Part shown: positions 29,267 through 42,821 of the stretch, one piece after another
Layout: each line of letters starts with the position of its first letter
Numbering within the stretch: the first letter of the stretch is position 1
From: Hericium rajendrae
Lineage: Eukaryota > Basidiomycota > Agaricomycetes > Russulales > Hericiaceae
Assembly: GCA_033439255.1 (NCBI GenBank)
Contig: CM065881.1
Location: 248,001-312,000, forward strand
Reading direction: 5' to 3'
Length of the DNA: 64,000 nucleotides
Program-made: the position numbers and the translations under genes
Notes under the pieces: generated by a model
Seen by the model: only the letters and a program-made list of their open reading frames with translations
The model's database searches: none
Told to the model about the DNA's origin: nothing

Positions 29267-32200
29267 ACCCCTTCGCCTTACCACAAGGCTGTCGCCTTAG
29301 CCAACGCTCCCTTTCCTCAAAGCCATGTCGTTGTCATACGCCAAGAACAAGACAGCAAAGGAGCCTTTTATACGCTCGCGGCCGAAACCAAAGCCCTCCT
29401 TTGCCGCACCATCGACGAATTCCAGCCCCTTTTAAACGCATTCCTCACCAGTGACCCGGAGGCCAACACACCGGAAGTGTACGATGTGGACCCCCGGCAG
29501 AAGCTCCTGGGATCCTTCGACAAGGCTACGTCTATAAGGATTCTTCAATTTTCGTGGGACGTCCTAAGGGCTAGGATGGGACGAGCGGTTACCCTCGTTC
29601 ACGCCCACCTCGATGCAGACACCGGAACCACGCACTTGTACGACGGCGTTGCCACTCCAACCCGTACCAGCCCTGCGCTTTCACAAGTTCTCCTCGAAGT
29701 CAACTCGCCCCGTGCTATCCTCAAGCACCACTTCGACTCCAGCACCATCCGTGATCTTACCCTGCAGCAGAACTTCCGCGACAAACAGGAAGTAGCTCCT
29801 ATACCCCTCACGGCTATCACGGAGGTCCCTCTCCTACAGCTTCCTGCCATCAAGCCTCTGGAGTCCACTAAAGGCTTTGTCGAGTTCAAAACTCAAGGCA
29901 AAAAGCCCATGGTCGTACAAGATCTGGAGGAGACCCCTGGCCTCTTTGAATCAGCCCCGGTGCAAGCCCGCCAGTTCAGGAAACCTCGCCACTCAACCTT
30001 CTCTATAGCAGGCTTCGACAATCCTGCCGTCCTCAAACAACAGCTTCCTAGAGTCCCCGAAAACCAGGACGGATATACTCCGTCGCCCGCAGAACGCCGC
30101 CGATCTTCCGCGTTTACTGCTGCCTTCGTCACTCCTCAACCCGGCACGAGCAAGACGTTCAAGAGAGATCCTCCTCCCCACACGGATCCCGAGAACGTTC
30201 GGCAAAACATACAAGCCAGCGCCAACTCGTCTCGCACTGCACGACCCCAAGCTACGGGTGGAGGCGGGGACGGGGGCGGAGGTGACGATGATAGCGACGG
30301 CAGTAACGGCTCTTCCGACCACGGAAGGAACCACGGCGGGGGCAACGGCAATGGCAGGGGAAACAACCCAGGTCGCGGTCAAGGAGGAAACCCAGGCGCG
30401 GGCGCTCCCAATCCCCCTCAGAACGCTAACCAAGCTCCGGGCTACGCTAGGGGGAGAGGCGTGGGAGGCGGAGGAGGCGGCAACGGAGGAGGAGGAGGAG
30501 GCAACGGCCCTCACCCGGGTGGTAACGCTGGGAATGGCAACCTTCCTAACCAACCTCCCGCAAGAAACAACGAACCTCGCCTCAAGCTAGAAATCAAGAG
30601 AGATGATCTACCGTCTTGGGACGGAGATAAGAGGACCGCTATGAATTTCTTCTTCAAGGTGCTCAATATATCCCGCGCGGGAGATCGACTCCCTCTAGAG
30701 ATCCCCAAGATCCTCCCCCTCAATTTCAAAGAAGGCTCGTTCATCGCCGGATGGTACCTGTTGCTTCCGGACAACCAACGCGACTATATGTCCCTGCACC
30801 TCGACAACTTCCTGGAGGTCATACGAGACAGCTACTTAGGTCCCGAATGGTCTTTCCGCCAGCGCAACGTCTACGACGCTATGTTCTTCCGTCAAATCGG
30901 GCATCAAAAAGAGAAACCCATCGACTTCGTCCAGCGTAAGGCTACCTACGCGCGGATGCTGGGTTTGAGCAATAACGGAGGCCCTCTAGAAGTGCGCATT
31001 ATCATCGGCACCTTCCCCGTATACTGGACCACCATCATTAACGAACGCGACATCCTCGACTTCGCGGTCCTCTGGCTCAGGGTAACGGAGCGAGAAAAGG
31101 AACTCATCCACACCTGGGAGCAGAATCAGCTACACGAGAAATCCGACTCGCAAGCCAGACCGTACTACAGGGCTAGACGTAGCGCGTACGTCACGGAAGA
31201 ATGCGATGTCGAAGCCGATCCTGACCCAGGCGATATCCCAGACCCAATACTCGCTTCAGCATACGCGGCGGTCCAGCAGAAGACCAGAACACGCCCTCCG
31301 CCTAAGGACGGCTATCGCTTCCCTAAGGAAGATAATACGGTCTCCAAAGTTAGATTGCCTCCCTCGCCCTGCCAGGTATGTGGCAGCAGCAATCACTGGG
31401 ATAAGGAGTGCCCTAGGTATCAGGAATGGGCCAAGATCAAGGAGGTAAGAAAAGCGGAGTGGACTGCGTATGGTAGAGACTCGCAGGAGGAGGTTGAGTA
31501 CGAATCGCTGTACGAAGCTTTCCTAATTGAAAAGGCTCTTGAACACTATGATCCATTGATGCTGCCCGTGGACGAGTATACGCAGCAAAGGCAAGTGTTC
31601 CTTTCTAGTATTAAGGAAGAAATTCGGAAAGGGAAGATTGGATACCATCCTCCCTCCGAAAGCAAGTCAGAGACTCCCGTGAATTCCGAAGACCGTACAG
31701 ACCCTAAACCTATGTATTCCGAGCCTGTCTACGAGATTCCCCCTAGTAAGACCGCTAAACCGGGCCTCGCTGCCAAAGGCACTTCCGTGCTCGCCGTCCG
31801 AGGCCATATAGGAGCGCGACACACACCTCTAGTGGACGTTCGACTCGACTCCTGCGCTGACGTTACGTTACTCTCTTCAGAATTCTACCACTCCCTCTCT
31901 CATCCGCCCAGGCTACACCAAGGGCTCAAGTTATACCTGTCCCAGCTCACTGTCCAAGGGACCGCCATAGCGGAGGGGTATGTTAAACTCCCCATATTCT
32001 TCCCTTCTCCGGACGGCCCCCTTCTCAAGATCATGGTTGAAGCCTACGTCGTACCGGGAATGACCGTTCCTATCTTGATGGGCGAAGACTTTCAGCAAAT
32101 CTACGAAATGAACGTCTTCAGAAATGTCGACACAGGCACGACTGTGTCATTTCGTAACTGCCCCTTCGACCTCAAGGCTGAGGCAGCCACCCCATACAAC

Positions 32201-35200
32201 GTGCCCCGAGTCTACAAGAGCGCATTCGGCCTCCAGAGTTACGTTCGCGTTAAGGAACACAGGCGTCACAAGAACAAGAGACGAAGGATGCAATCGAGGC
32301 AAAGGCAGCTAGAAAGAGAAATCCGGGCCGCGCATGACTATCGCGTCCTCCCGGGCACTGTTAAGAACATCGAAGTCCTCGGACAATTCACGGACGACCG
32401 AGAGTGGCTAGTGCAGCGATCCCTCCTGGCATCAGGGAGAGATGATTTCTTCATCACCCCCAATACCTTGTTCTCCACTAAGAACCCAATGCTGCCGGTC
32501 ACGAATCACTCCTCCAGGCCCCGCTTCATTCGCAAAGGAGATATCATTGGCACAATAGTAGATCCCACTACCTTCTTCGATGCGCCCGACAGCTTACAAG
32601 AACTAGAGAACATGATACAAAAGGCCGCTCAAATTTCGCAGTTAATCAAGAACCTCGCGGAAGAAGAACAAGGCGAACCCGCTCGTCCCACTCCTGAACA
32701 GGATAGCCTTCAGGATGAGACCACGGGGGGTACTTTCGAACCAGACCCTAGCGACTTGAACAACGGCAACGACGGCCCTCCTCCCTCAGCTCAGCCTTCT
32801 CCTACAGGCCCTAAGACGGCCGAACTTCCCGACCCAACGTTTTACCCATCAGACAAGCTGAGGGACCTCTTAGATGTGGGACAGCTACCCGATCACCTGC
32901 AAGAAAAAGCTTGGGCCATGCTAGAATCGCGAGTCAAGGCTTTCGGCTTCGACGGACGGCTTGGCCATCATCCAGCCAGAGCCCGCATCCGCACCGACCA
33001 GGACCACACACCCATATCGGTGCCAATGTATGGCTCTTCACCCCGCAAGCGGGAAGTCATTGAGGAACAAGTTCGCCAATGGTTCGAGCAAGACGTCATC
33101 GAACCGTCTAAGAGTCCCTGGAGCGCCCCTGTCGTCATAGCCTATCGTAACGGTAAAGCCAGGTTCTGCGTGGATTACCGGAAGCTTAACGCTATCACCG
33201 TCGCTGACGAGTTTCCCATCCCTCGTCAATCGGAAATCCTCGGATCTTTAGCCGGAGCCCAGGTTCTCTCCTCCCTCGACGCTCTATCCGGTTTCACCCA
33301 ATTAGAAATGGACCCCGCCGACGTGGAGAAGACAGCCTTCCGGACACACCTAGGTCATTTCCAGTTCAAGCGCATGCCCTTCGGTCTACGAAACGGACCG
33401 GCCATATTCCAGCGCGTCATGCAGTCGGTGTTAGCACCCTATCTGTGGCTATTTTGTCTAGTTTACATCGATGACATCGTCGTATTCTCCAAATCCCCAG
33501 AGGAACACATCGACCACCTCAACACAGTGCTCAAAGCCGTCGAGGACGCCGGAATCACGCTCTCACCGTCGAAGTGTCACTTGTTCTACTCCTCTATCAT
33601 CCTCCTTGGCCACAAAGTATCACAGCTCGGCTTGTCTACGCACCAAGCCAAGGTCGAAACCGTCGCTAAACTGGACACCCCGACTTCCACAACCCAACTC
33701 CAGTCTTTTCTAGGAATGGCGGTTTATTTCTCTGCCTTCATCCCATATTATGCCAACAGAGCTCGGCCCTTGTTCGAGCTGACGCGAAAAGGCCGGACCT
33801 GGAACTGGGAAGCCGAACATCAAGCCGCGTTTGAAGACATCCGCAACGCCCTTCAACAGGCACCAGTCCTAGGCCATCCCATTCAAGGCCGCCCATACCG
33901 TCTGTATACGGACGCCTCGTCAGTGGCCTTAGGATGCGCCCTGCAACAAGTCCAAATGATAGCTGTCAAGGACCTCGCAGGTACTAATGCATACAAGAAA
34001 CTCCGGGAAGCGTATGACACGGACAAACCGCCGACTAAGTTCGTTCTATCCTTAGACCCCGAATACGACGACTTTGACCTCCCGAAAGAATGGTCACCTT
34101 CTTTCGAGGATACACTCGTCCCAGTCGAATGCGTTATAGCATACTGGTCGCGCACCTTCAAAGCCGCAGAGCTTAACTATTCCGTCACAGAAAAAGAAGC
34201 TCTCGCTGCCAAGGAGGCACTGGTGAAATTTCAACCAATGATAGAAGGCGAGCGCATTCTGCTGATAACAGACCACTCCGCCCTGCAATGGGCCAAAACC
34301 TACGAACATACCAATCATCGCCTCGCCTCGTGGGGTGCAGTATTCTCAGCATACAAACCCGGGTTAAGAATCATCCACCGCCCAGGTCGCGTCCACTCTA
34401 ACGTGGACCCTCTCTCCCGACTGCCCGCATCTCCCCCAGAGCATATCTCCCCCGCAGACCGGGACGAAGCCACCCTCCTTACGGACACAATCAAAGCCGC
34501 TCGATTGGAGGAGCTAGCAAGAGAAAAGCCAGCCGAAGCATTTATCGCGTTCTCTATTGAAGACTGCTTGGATACCAGCTCAATCTTCATCACAACCCGT
34601 TCGCGCGCCCGGCAAGCCAATGCCCCTAGCATCCCCGCGCATTCTTCCCCGACCCCCGAGGAAGCAACGCCAGCCCCCGCCGCGACGGAACCGTCGGTCG
34701 TCCCGACGGACTCAGTGGAAGCTTCACCGTCTCGCCCCACAACCACAGACGTGTTCCCGTCTTTCCCGCTAGTGTCCCTATCGGAAGAAACCCTGAGCGA
34801 ATTCAGAACGGCTTACCTTCTGGATCCCGCGTTCAAATCCAAATGGGTACAGCCTCCAGCGCCGTACATAGACTATCATCCGGGTCAACGATTTTTCAAG
34901 GATGATAGAGGACTGCTCTTTTTCGAGGACGCCGAACGCCATCTACGCCTCTGCGTACCAAGAAAACTTCAGCCGCAGTTCCTAGAACTCGCCCACTGTT
35001 CTGCGGGCGAGACCGCGCACGCAGGAGCCGAAAAACTTCGCGCCTTCCTCGCAAGGAAACTTTATTGGCCCCGCATGAATGTCGATATCGAGAAATACTG
35101 CGCCTCCTGCGATATATGCCAAAAAACTAAAACCCGTAATTTCAAACGCTACGGTTTCCTCATTCCTAATCCCATCCCACATCGGCCGTTTCAATCTATC

Positions 35201-36277
35201 TCTATGGATCTTATTGTAGGATTACCTATGTCCGACGGCTCCAACGCCGTCTTCGTCACCGTATGCCGCCTCATCAAATATGTCCAATTTATACCCACTA
35301 CATCAGGACTCTCGGCTGAGGACTTCGCGAGGCTCTTCGTCGAACGAGTTTACTGCCGCTATGGCTTACCAGACTCGATCATTTCGGATCGCGACCCCCG
35401 ATGGACCCATACTTTTTGGAAAGCCGTCAGCGACTGCCTGAATCTCAAAATGCACCTTTCGTCATCTCACCATCCCCAACACGACGGCCAAACAGAAATA
35501 ACTAACCGCGCCCTTGAAACCGCTCTCCGAGCTTACGTCGCGAAAGACCGTGCATCATGGGCAGCCTGGCTTCCTCTTCTCGAATTCGCGCACAACTCTA
35601 CGGTATCCGCGACCACAGGCTACTCGCCGGCATTTCTCCTTTTCGGCTTCCAACCCGCGGACGTTATTGACGCCGTCATTCCCATAGACCGCCGCCAAAC
35701 CCCTCGCACCGCGGTCGCAGGAGACTTTCTCCTTTCATTAGACTCCCATCGCGCTGCGGCGCGAGATGCAATTGCACATGCTCAACATACGCAGGCTACA
35801 CAGTTCAACAAGGGCCGACGCGAACTTATATTCAAACCCGGCGACCTCGTCCTCATCAACCCGCACTCCCTCGAATGGCGCGAATCCAAAGGCGAGGGAG
35901 CTAAACTCGTCCAACGCCTATTAGGCCCCTTCGAGGTTCAGCAACGCATCAATGATAATGTCTACCGACTACGTATGGGGGATAACTTCCCCGGTTCCAC
36001 CGTCTTTAATGTACAACACCTACAGCCTTACCACAAGTCGCCCGAAGCTTTCGGGGAGAGGCCTACCCTCCCCGACACGCGCCTCGACCGACCACCGTCC
36101 GAAGAATACGAAATAGAAAAAATAATCGCACATCGTCGTAATTCGCGCACAGGTAATCTAGAATTCCTGGTGAGGTGGACGGGATACTCTCCACTGTATG
36201 ATATGTGGCTCTCCAGCCGCGATCTCCGCAATGCGCCCTTAGAATTATTTACTTACCGGTGCGCCCATGGCCTGTAG
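29267..36277 (+). pseudogene. Element E gag-pol polyprotein, main part
   Basis: This is a single open frame of about 2336 codons. Order: gag with a Gly/Asn-rich basic region (30250-30560), gag core (LKLEIKRDDLPSWDGDKRTA), and CCHC knuckle CQVCGSSNHWDKEC (about 31372). Then an aspartic protease region with VRLDSCADVTLLS (DSC rather than DTG or DSG) and LMGEDFQQIY. The reverse transcriptase has SLDALSGFTQLEMD, FKRMPFGLRNGPAIF and YIDD. RNase H shows LYTDASSVALG. The integrase has an HHCC zinc finger (HCSAGETAHAG to CASCDICQ) and a DDE core (MDLIVGLP, ISDRDPRW, GQTEITNRALE). The C-terminal chromodomain is YEIEKIIAHRRNSRTG, LVRWTGYS and WLSSRDL. Gag and pol are fused without frameshift. The frame is intact apart from the F2 insertion, so E could have been active recently. 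Confidence 0.94.
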
Positions 36278-36455
36278 CGGGCCGGCCCGGACCGCGCCGC
36301 CCAAGCCACAACTGTACAGTTCTTCTCAGCGGAGTTCTAATTGCCGCAGCCCCCTCTTCGCTTCGTGTTGTCTCAAACCTCCTCTATACCCCCACGTGTC
36401 GTGAGCTGGATTGCCCTCACTTCGCATTTTTAGCTACCCTTCACTCTAATTCCAC

Positions 36456-38553
36456 ATGACTTCTCTTACTCGCACCCGCAGCCACGGCATCGCCTGGATC
36501 CGTATTTCCAGAGAGTCCCTAACCCTCCGCGCGCTCCCTCACCCCTCCGGCCCCACCCCCACATATCAACCGGCAACTGGCCAATTCGAACCCTGGGATT
36601 GGGCGTCACACCCGGATTGGGTCGACGGCGCTCGACCATGGTGTCCTTACATTCCAGTTGCCCCGCCGTCTTCCGTCAACTGGACATCGGACATGTGGTG
36701 GGCATACGCCGACAACCACAACCAGGTATATACGACAGTCGAATCCGACGACTCTGCGCGCGTCTCCTCGGAAGTCACAGGCTCCTACGATCGCGCCAAG
36801 ACGTGGCTGGAAACCAACCTCCCTCTCCTCCAGTCGGCATTGCATATTACGGTCCCGCCGCCAGCCTCCCTCCCCTCAGCCACCGCCTTCTCGTCTTACC
36901 GGGAACCGACCAGCGAGGGCCTCCGCCCCTTCATCTGGACCTACCGGCGCGCCCTCCTAGATTGGTTCGGATATTTCATCTGGGCCATGCTTAGCGTTCC
37001 CGGGAACTGGGTCGACGTTCCAGCCCTCCGCAGCAACCCGGACTTCCGCGACTTTGCGGAACGTTACCTGGACAAAACCGAACCCCGCGGCGTCTCGTTT
37101 CATTCGGAAGGTTTCCCGTCCTGGCCTGCCCACCGCCAGACCATTGTCGCCCATTGGACTTGACGCCACATCCCATTCAACTATACGTGGTCACAAGCCT
37201 ACGCAGCCGACCCAGGCTACGCCCCCCTATCCCCAGCGGCCTACACCTCCCCGGACTTCCGGGTCTACAACACGCTGCCTAAGCAAACCTGCATCCTAGC
37301 TGAAAACATCGGCGCTCAGTTCGGTATCGAAGGAGTCGACCGCATGGAAACGCGGGCGTGGCACAGAGCCTACGAAAGTCAAGAATGTGTCAACCTGGAC
37401 GAATACATCAACGTGAAAGTGTTCTATCGATGCGCCAAGCATGGCTACGTCAAGATCACCTCCGACGACGAGACGGACGAGGACGACTACCCTAAGCCCA
37501 GAGGCCACAACCGCCGTTCCCTCGCTCAGTACTGTCCCTTCCTGCGCGACAACCCTGGCTTAGCCCGGTGGCGCCGCGCCAACCCTCAGAGCGCAACAGC
37601 CCCTTCCACCTTCGCGGCCGCCACGTCAACCTCGTCGGAGAACACGGCACTTACCCCGTCCACGTCGACACCATCGTCCTTCCAGCCACGACCGGACACT
37701 CCGGCTCAGCCGGATACTTCTAGTGCGCAGTCCGACGCCGAGCCGGTTACCCTCGGCGTCACCACGGCTGCCCCGTCTCCCGCGACCGCCGCAGCATCGG
37801 AGTCTCGTCACAGCGAGCCGGCTACCCTCGCCGTGTCGCAGACTCCGCCAGCGACAGCGCCCTCCCCGCACCCCGCCCCGGCACCCGATACGCAAATGGA
37901 CACGGATACGCCGCTCGTCGACGAGTCGTCACCCGTCAACCCGGTCCCGCCTGAACACCCGCAATCAGCCGCTGGCCCTGCGCCCGCACCGGCGCATCCT
38001 TCGCCGCCACCCGAGCCACCGCAAGCCGGCCAGGCAGTCGCCGCCCCAACCGCACCACCACCTGAGCCACCGCAAGCCGGCCAGGCAGTCGCCGCCCCAA
38101 CCGCACCACCACTCCAGCTCTTCTCTCAGTTCTGGGCTGACGTCACCACAGGCAGTGACAAACTGGCTACGGCCGTCGAAGTGGCACCCGGGCATCTCTA
38201 CGGTATCACGGTCGACTTCATCCAGAATGTGCGGGTCAGCTTGCCGCCGTCCACGGAAGGCCGCCTCATCCAGGCACTCGAACGCGACCCGGACACCACC
38301 CCAACGGACTTCCTGCGTCTCATGCTGCACTACGGCATGAGGTTCCACATCTCATGGTCTGCAGCGTGGGGCGCCGCCTGGGTTGCGAACCGACGTGCCG
38401 GCGAGCCAGCCCTGCCTCTCCCGACCTTCGTCGACGGCGCGCCGCACGCTCTCGGACTCCCTCCTTTCGCCAACCACGACCTCTGCCGCGCATGGTGGGA
38501 CCACATTCACGACCTCCTCACCCACAGAGGCAACGCGCGCTTTCCACCAGTCC
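36456..38553 (+). pseudogene. Element E additional 3' ORF, N-terminal part (one TGA; interrupted by F3)
   Basis: The frame starts at ATG 36456 (MTSLTRTRSHGIAWIRIS), 178 bp after pol. It is open except for TGA at 37161-37163, after which the same frame continues. The first 300 residues are Trp-rich with patterns such as GQFEPWDWASHPDWVDGARP. A Pro/Ala/Thr-rich linker follows with a near-perfect 51-bp tandem duplication (38010-38110; PPEPPQAGQAVAAPTAP twice). A second folded-looking domain then begins (FSQFWADVTTGSDK). F3 enters after PPV. I do not recognise the protein; it is neither an envelope (no signal peptide or membrane span) nor a known pol domain. Confidence 0.7.
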
Positions 38554-41500
38554 CAGCTATAAAATTATATTGTGTACCAGAAAATTGCCTAGAGTGTATT
38601 ACAAAAACCTTGGGAGTTGCTGGCCAGCAACTCGTAGCACACATTATAATTCAATCATATTATAATGTCGTCGGGGCCGCTTACCGGGCCGTATGCTACT
38701 CACTGCCGCGCGCGTAGCTCGGCACTATCTACTCGCTTACCGTCTGCACTGCCCCGCCCCTCTTCGGCACCGCGTCCCGCCCCTCTTCGGCACCGCGTCC
38801 CGCTCCTCGGCTACGTGCTCGCCCGCCTCGGCTATGCGCCTCCCGCCCTCGGCTACGCACCTGCGCCCGCCTCCCGCCCCCGCCGCTCGTTTGCTCCCCG
38901 CCCCCGCCCCCGCCGCTCGCTCCCCGCCCCCGCCGCTCGCTCCCCGCCCCCGCCGCTCGCTCCCCGCCCCCGCCGCTCGCTCCCCGCCCCCGCCGCCGCT
39001 CGCTCGCTCCCCGCCGCTCGTTCGCTCCCCGTCACTGCTCACCCTGCCGCCGCCGCCACTGCTCGCTCCGCTGCCGCCACCGCTCGCTCGCTCCCAACCA
39101 CCGCCGCCGCTCGCTCCCCGGCACCGTTGCCGCGACGCACGTCATCAGCGCCGCAGGCGCTGCCGTCGTCGTCGTTGCTGCGTTGCTGGCATGGTGCTAC
39201 GCCCGTGCGGTGGCCGGGACTCGTGCGCCATTGCTGTGCACCCCACGCCGTCGTCGGTGCATTCCGCTTGGGCACTGGGCATCGCGCGCGGGTGCTGGCA
39301 TTTGGCGCGGGTGCTGGGGCCTGAGCGCGAGTGGGTGGGGGGGAAGGGGGCAGCACGCCGTTGCTGCGCTGTGCGTGCCGGTGCCGGGGTGCCGCGCGTC
39401 GCGCCGGGACCCGTCGCTCGATACTCGCGACGGTCGTGGGTGTTGAGGGTCGCGGGCGCACGATGCGCGATGCCTATGGGCCGCGCGCACACGCGCCGAG
39501 TGCCGTCGTGTGCGTGGGTGCTGGCGCCACGCACGCGCAAGCGCGGGTGTTGGGCGCGCGTCCATGTCGTTGTACGCGGGTATGTACGCGTCCGGGGGCG
39601 TGTTGTGTGCGCTTCTGCGTGTGTCCAACGTGTGTGGAGGTGAGTGGACGGCTGTGGCGGGCCGTGGAGGGTGTGGTCGAGGGGCGTGGAGCGCGGCGAA
39701 TGCGTGGTTGGCGTGAGATAATGAGGAGGGTGAGCGGAAGGGTGGCTAGACGCGCGAAGAGCGCGGAGGTGCGCGTGAGCGCGAGAAGGGAGGAGGGCGA
39801 GCAGGGCAGGTAGGAGAGCAGGTGGAGAGGGAGAGGATGAGCCGTGACGCGGCTCGGGATTTGCCGAGCCTCGGTGGCTGAAGGCCGAGAAGACCGAGGG
39901 AGGAGGAGGAGACGAATCGCAGGCAGTTTCTGGACTGCATATGACTGAAATTGATGCGTAGATACATACCTATAGTAGTGTAGAATACCTACGAGACAAA
40001 TCGAGCGAGTATTCGCAATAATGGGGCCAGGAGGGTGAAAATACGGTAACAACAGGTCATAGTTCAGGTAGTGCAGGCTTCAGCCCTTCGAAATTGGAAA
40101 AACGAATCATTCGAAACGTTTTTAAAAGCTATATATCACATATATACGAAAGTACAAATATTTTAGTGAAGATTTGAGACCTCGAGACTCGAAAAGCTTG
40201 CAGAATCTGGCCTGAAACGACCGAAAACCATCAAACTTACCCAGATCCTATAGATCTGGGACACAGAAAAATCTAATAAAGTAAAATCACATAGTTATAG
40301 TGCTCCTCGCTACATGATAATAGACCGATAGACGGTAGCAGGGAGGTGTGCTAAGAAATCGCGACTTGAATCGGATGTCCGGCATGCCCGAGGCGTCGAT
40401 TCGAGCTCGATGCGATTGGCAGTTTTGACAAGCGCCGTCCATTTTAGACGTGCTTATCAGAGCTTCGCACATAGGTCGCTTTCAGTCCATTCAATTCAAA
40501 CCAAACTTCGTATACACGTTATTTAGTTGTATCTACAGTTACAGTATTATTTGTAGAGTTTAATAAAATTTATACGCCTGGAAAAACATGTTCGAATGTC
40601 GGCCAGCCTCGTTCGGTGCCCTGTTCGGCAATTGCCGATCGGTGCCACAAGGCTCGCTCACATCCGTCATCTTCCTCATCCTGCCATGATCAAACGGGGA
40701 CAATCCAGGGCTCAACAGCCCTCAAATTCGTAAGTTCTTTGTTAATATATTCGTATGTCGTGCTATACTAACTATTTCTTCTCTTTTTCTAGCTCCCGAG
40801 TGCGCTGACGTGGCGTAGCAGGCCGCACGACGAGATCCGTCCCCCACCACGATACCTCCCTCCCCTCGCATTCGCAAACACGAGTTCGGCATCGCCTGCG
40901 CGTCGCACACCCGCACAATCCGAATTCCCCCCACCTGACAACGCCGCGCGCGCCCTAGCAACCGCGCGTTCGCGTCAGGGCCCCCATCTCGACGCACCAC
41001 CTCCCTCGCGCTTGCAAATGCGCGTTTGACGCCTCTCAGCGCCGTGAAGGTCTAATCACCGGCTCGCAAGGCCTCGCGCTCGCAAACGCGCATCATCAAG
41101 GTCTTTTGGAGTCGCGCGGAACGAATGCCGCCGACACTTTCACCCCCACACCCCCTGCCCTACTCGTTCGCGTTCACGCCAGCCCCCTTCCACGCACAGA
41201 GGCCCGGAATCGACGTGCACAGACCAGCAGCACCGGCACGCGGATATAAACTCCGCGTGCGCCCATCAAGGTACCTCCGCCCGCGCATCGCAGCCCCTCC
41301 CGTACACGTACTACCGTGATACGTTGCGGGAGCAGCAGCGCCAGCGCCCGACATCGGCACCGCGTCCGCGTGCTCCACGCCGGTGCCCACGCGATCCGGC
41401 ATCGCGCCCGCGTGCTCCAGTGCCGCGTCCGCGCGTCCCAGCCCCGTGCCCGCCGTCCTAGCCCGTGCCCGTGCGCTCCAGCTCCGCGCCTGCGCACTGC

Positions 41501-42264
41501 GATGCCCGCACCCACCGCTCCAGGCCCACACCTGCGCTCAAGGCCCATGCTCGCGTGCTTCAACGCCGAGCCCGCGCATCCAGCCCCATCCCCGCGCATG
41601 CAGCGCCGCGCCCGCCGTCCCAGGCCCGCGCCCGCCATCCCAGGCCCGCGCCCGCCGTCCCAGGCCCGCGCCCGCCGTCCCAGCGCCGCGCATGCACCCT
41701 AGCACCCCCGATCCTCGCGCGTATACCTCGCGCGCGCGGGAGCCATCGGCGGCGCGGCTGATGTGCAGCCAGTGCAGTGGCCGGTGTGTGCGGAGCGGAA
41801 CAAGCGCCTGCGCCGACCGGACCGCGGCGCATACGCTCTACAGCGGGCGTGCGGCGAACGGCGCGCGCAACGTGTGTGCAGTGCGTGCGTAGCCGCGGGG
41901 CGGGAGCGGGCGAGAGTGCAGGGCGGCGGCGGCGGCAGCGGGGCGGGGCGGTAGGCGGCGGCGAGCGCGAAGCCAAGCGAAGCGCCGGCGAGCGGGGGAG
42001 GAAGCGCCGGCGAGCGCGGGTGGAAGCGCCGGCGAGCGCGGGGGGAAGCGCCGGCGAACGCGCAGGTAACTACTATTGTAACGGTGCCGAGATCCTTAAG
42101 ATCTCGGCCGATATGTTTTTTTTGGAATACCATATGTTTTCGCGGCACCCTGGGTGCCGCCTTACCTGCGTGAATTATAATTGCCCGGCGACTGGCTGAT
42201 CAGCAGTTGCCGGGGTTTTTGTAATACGATTTAGGCAAGTTGCCTTATATAATATATTTCAGTG
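38554..42264. mobile_element. Element F3: 3.7-kb TIR element
   Basis: The ends are CAGCTATAAAATTATAT and, reversed, CACTGAAATATATTATAT, flanked by CC (38552-38553) and AC (42265-42266). Removing F3 with one of these restores the ORF frame exactly. The first and last about 110 bp are imperfect inverted repeats sharing GTATTACAAAAACC and palindromes (GTTGCTGGCCAGCAAC on the left, CTGCTGATCAGCAG-like on the right). Inside: a GC-rich left arm with CCGCCCCCGCCGCTCGCTCC tandem repeats (38870-39010), an AT-rich core (39960-40590), motif GTTCGGTGCCC with GGCAATTGCC (about 40610), a well-formed intron (40731-40791: GTAAGT, TACTAAC, CTAG), and a C-rich right arm. It has no transposase. Confidence 0.82.
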
Positions 42265-42266
42265 AC

Positions 42267-42803
42267 TGGGACACCTCCGCTTTCTGCGCTACGGTGGTCT
42301 GGTTTGGAGGATCGCTTTACATTGTGGTGGCGAAGATCTCGCAGAGGCAGTTCTCGAAGGGCCTGCATCCACTTACGTCTGGTCCGACTGGCACTTTGTC
42401 TCGGAGGAGGGTCAACACTGCGACAACCCTGTTGACTGGCAGAGCGACCCCCTCATGCCCGAGGTACTCGGCGCTGCACCAGGGAATCCTGCAGCCACCC
42501 TTTGGCCAGATCCCGGCATTTGGGAAACCTGCGGCTGGTGGTCCGGCCGTTGGAACGTGGCCGCGGAGGAATGGTTCACCCTCCGTATCAGTGCCATTAT
42601 GGAACGGACAGCCAAGCCTCAAACCCCCAAGAACTGGAAAGACCAGCTCCGAGGCTTCAACTCAGACGTCCATGCTAATCTACGCGAACGCCTCCGTTTG
42701 CCAGCGCGGCTGCCGGGCTACCGTGCCGCCGCCGCCTCATATCTGACGGGATCCCCTCTGGCCGAGCATGGTCGCCTGCTCACCGTCGTTCTGACTCCCT
42801 GAA
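42267..42803 (+). pseudogene. Element E additional 3' ORF, C-terminal part (after F3)
   Basis: The same frame resumes after F3 and encodes LRYGGLVWRIALHCGGEDLA, TYVWSDWHFVSEEGQHC and a Trp-rich stretch (CGWWSGRWNVAAEEWFTLRI). It ends TGA at 42801-42803, 18 bp before the 3' LTR. Joined length is about 880 codons. Function unknown. Confidence 0.72.
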
Positions 42804-42821
42804 CGAACACTGGGGGGGCTC

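Noticed and set aside
38693-39643. 316-aa open frame rich in Pro/Arg/Ser in F3
   Set aside because: It is produced by CCGCCCCCGCCGCTCGC tandem repeats; several frames and both strands are open at once, as expected from GC-rich low complexity.
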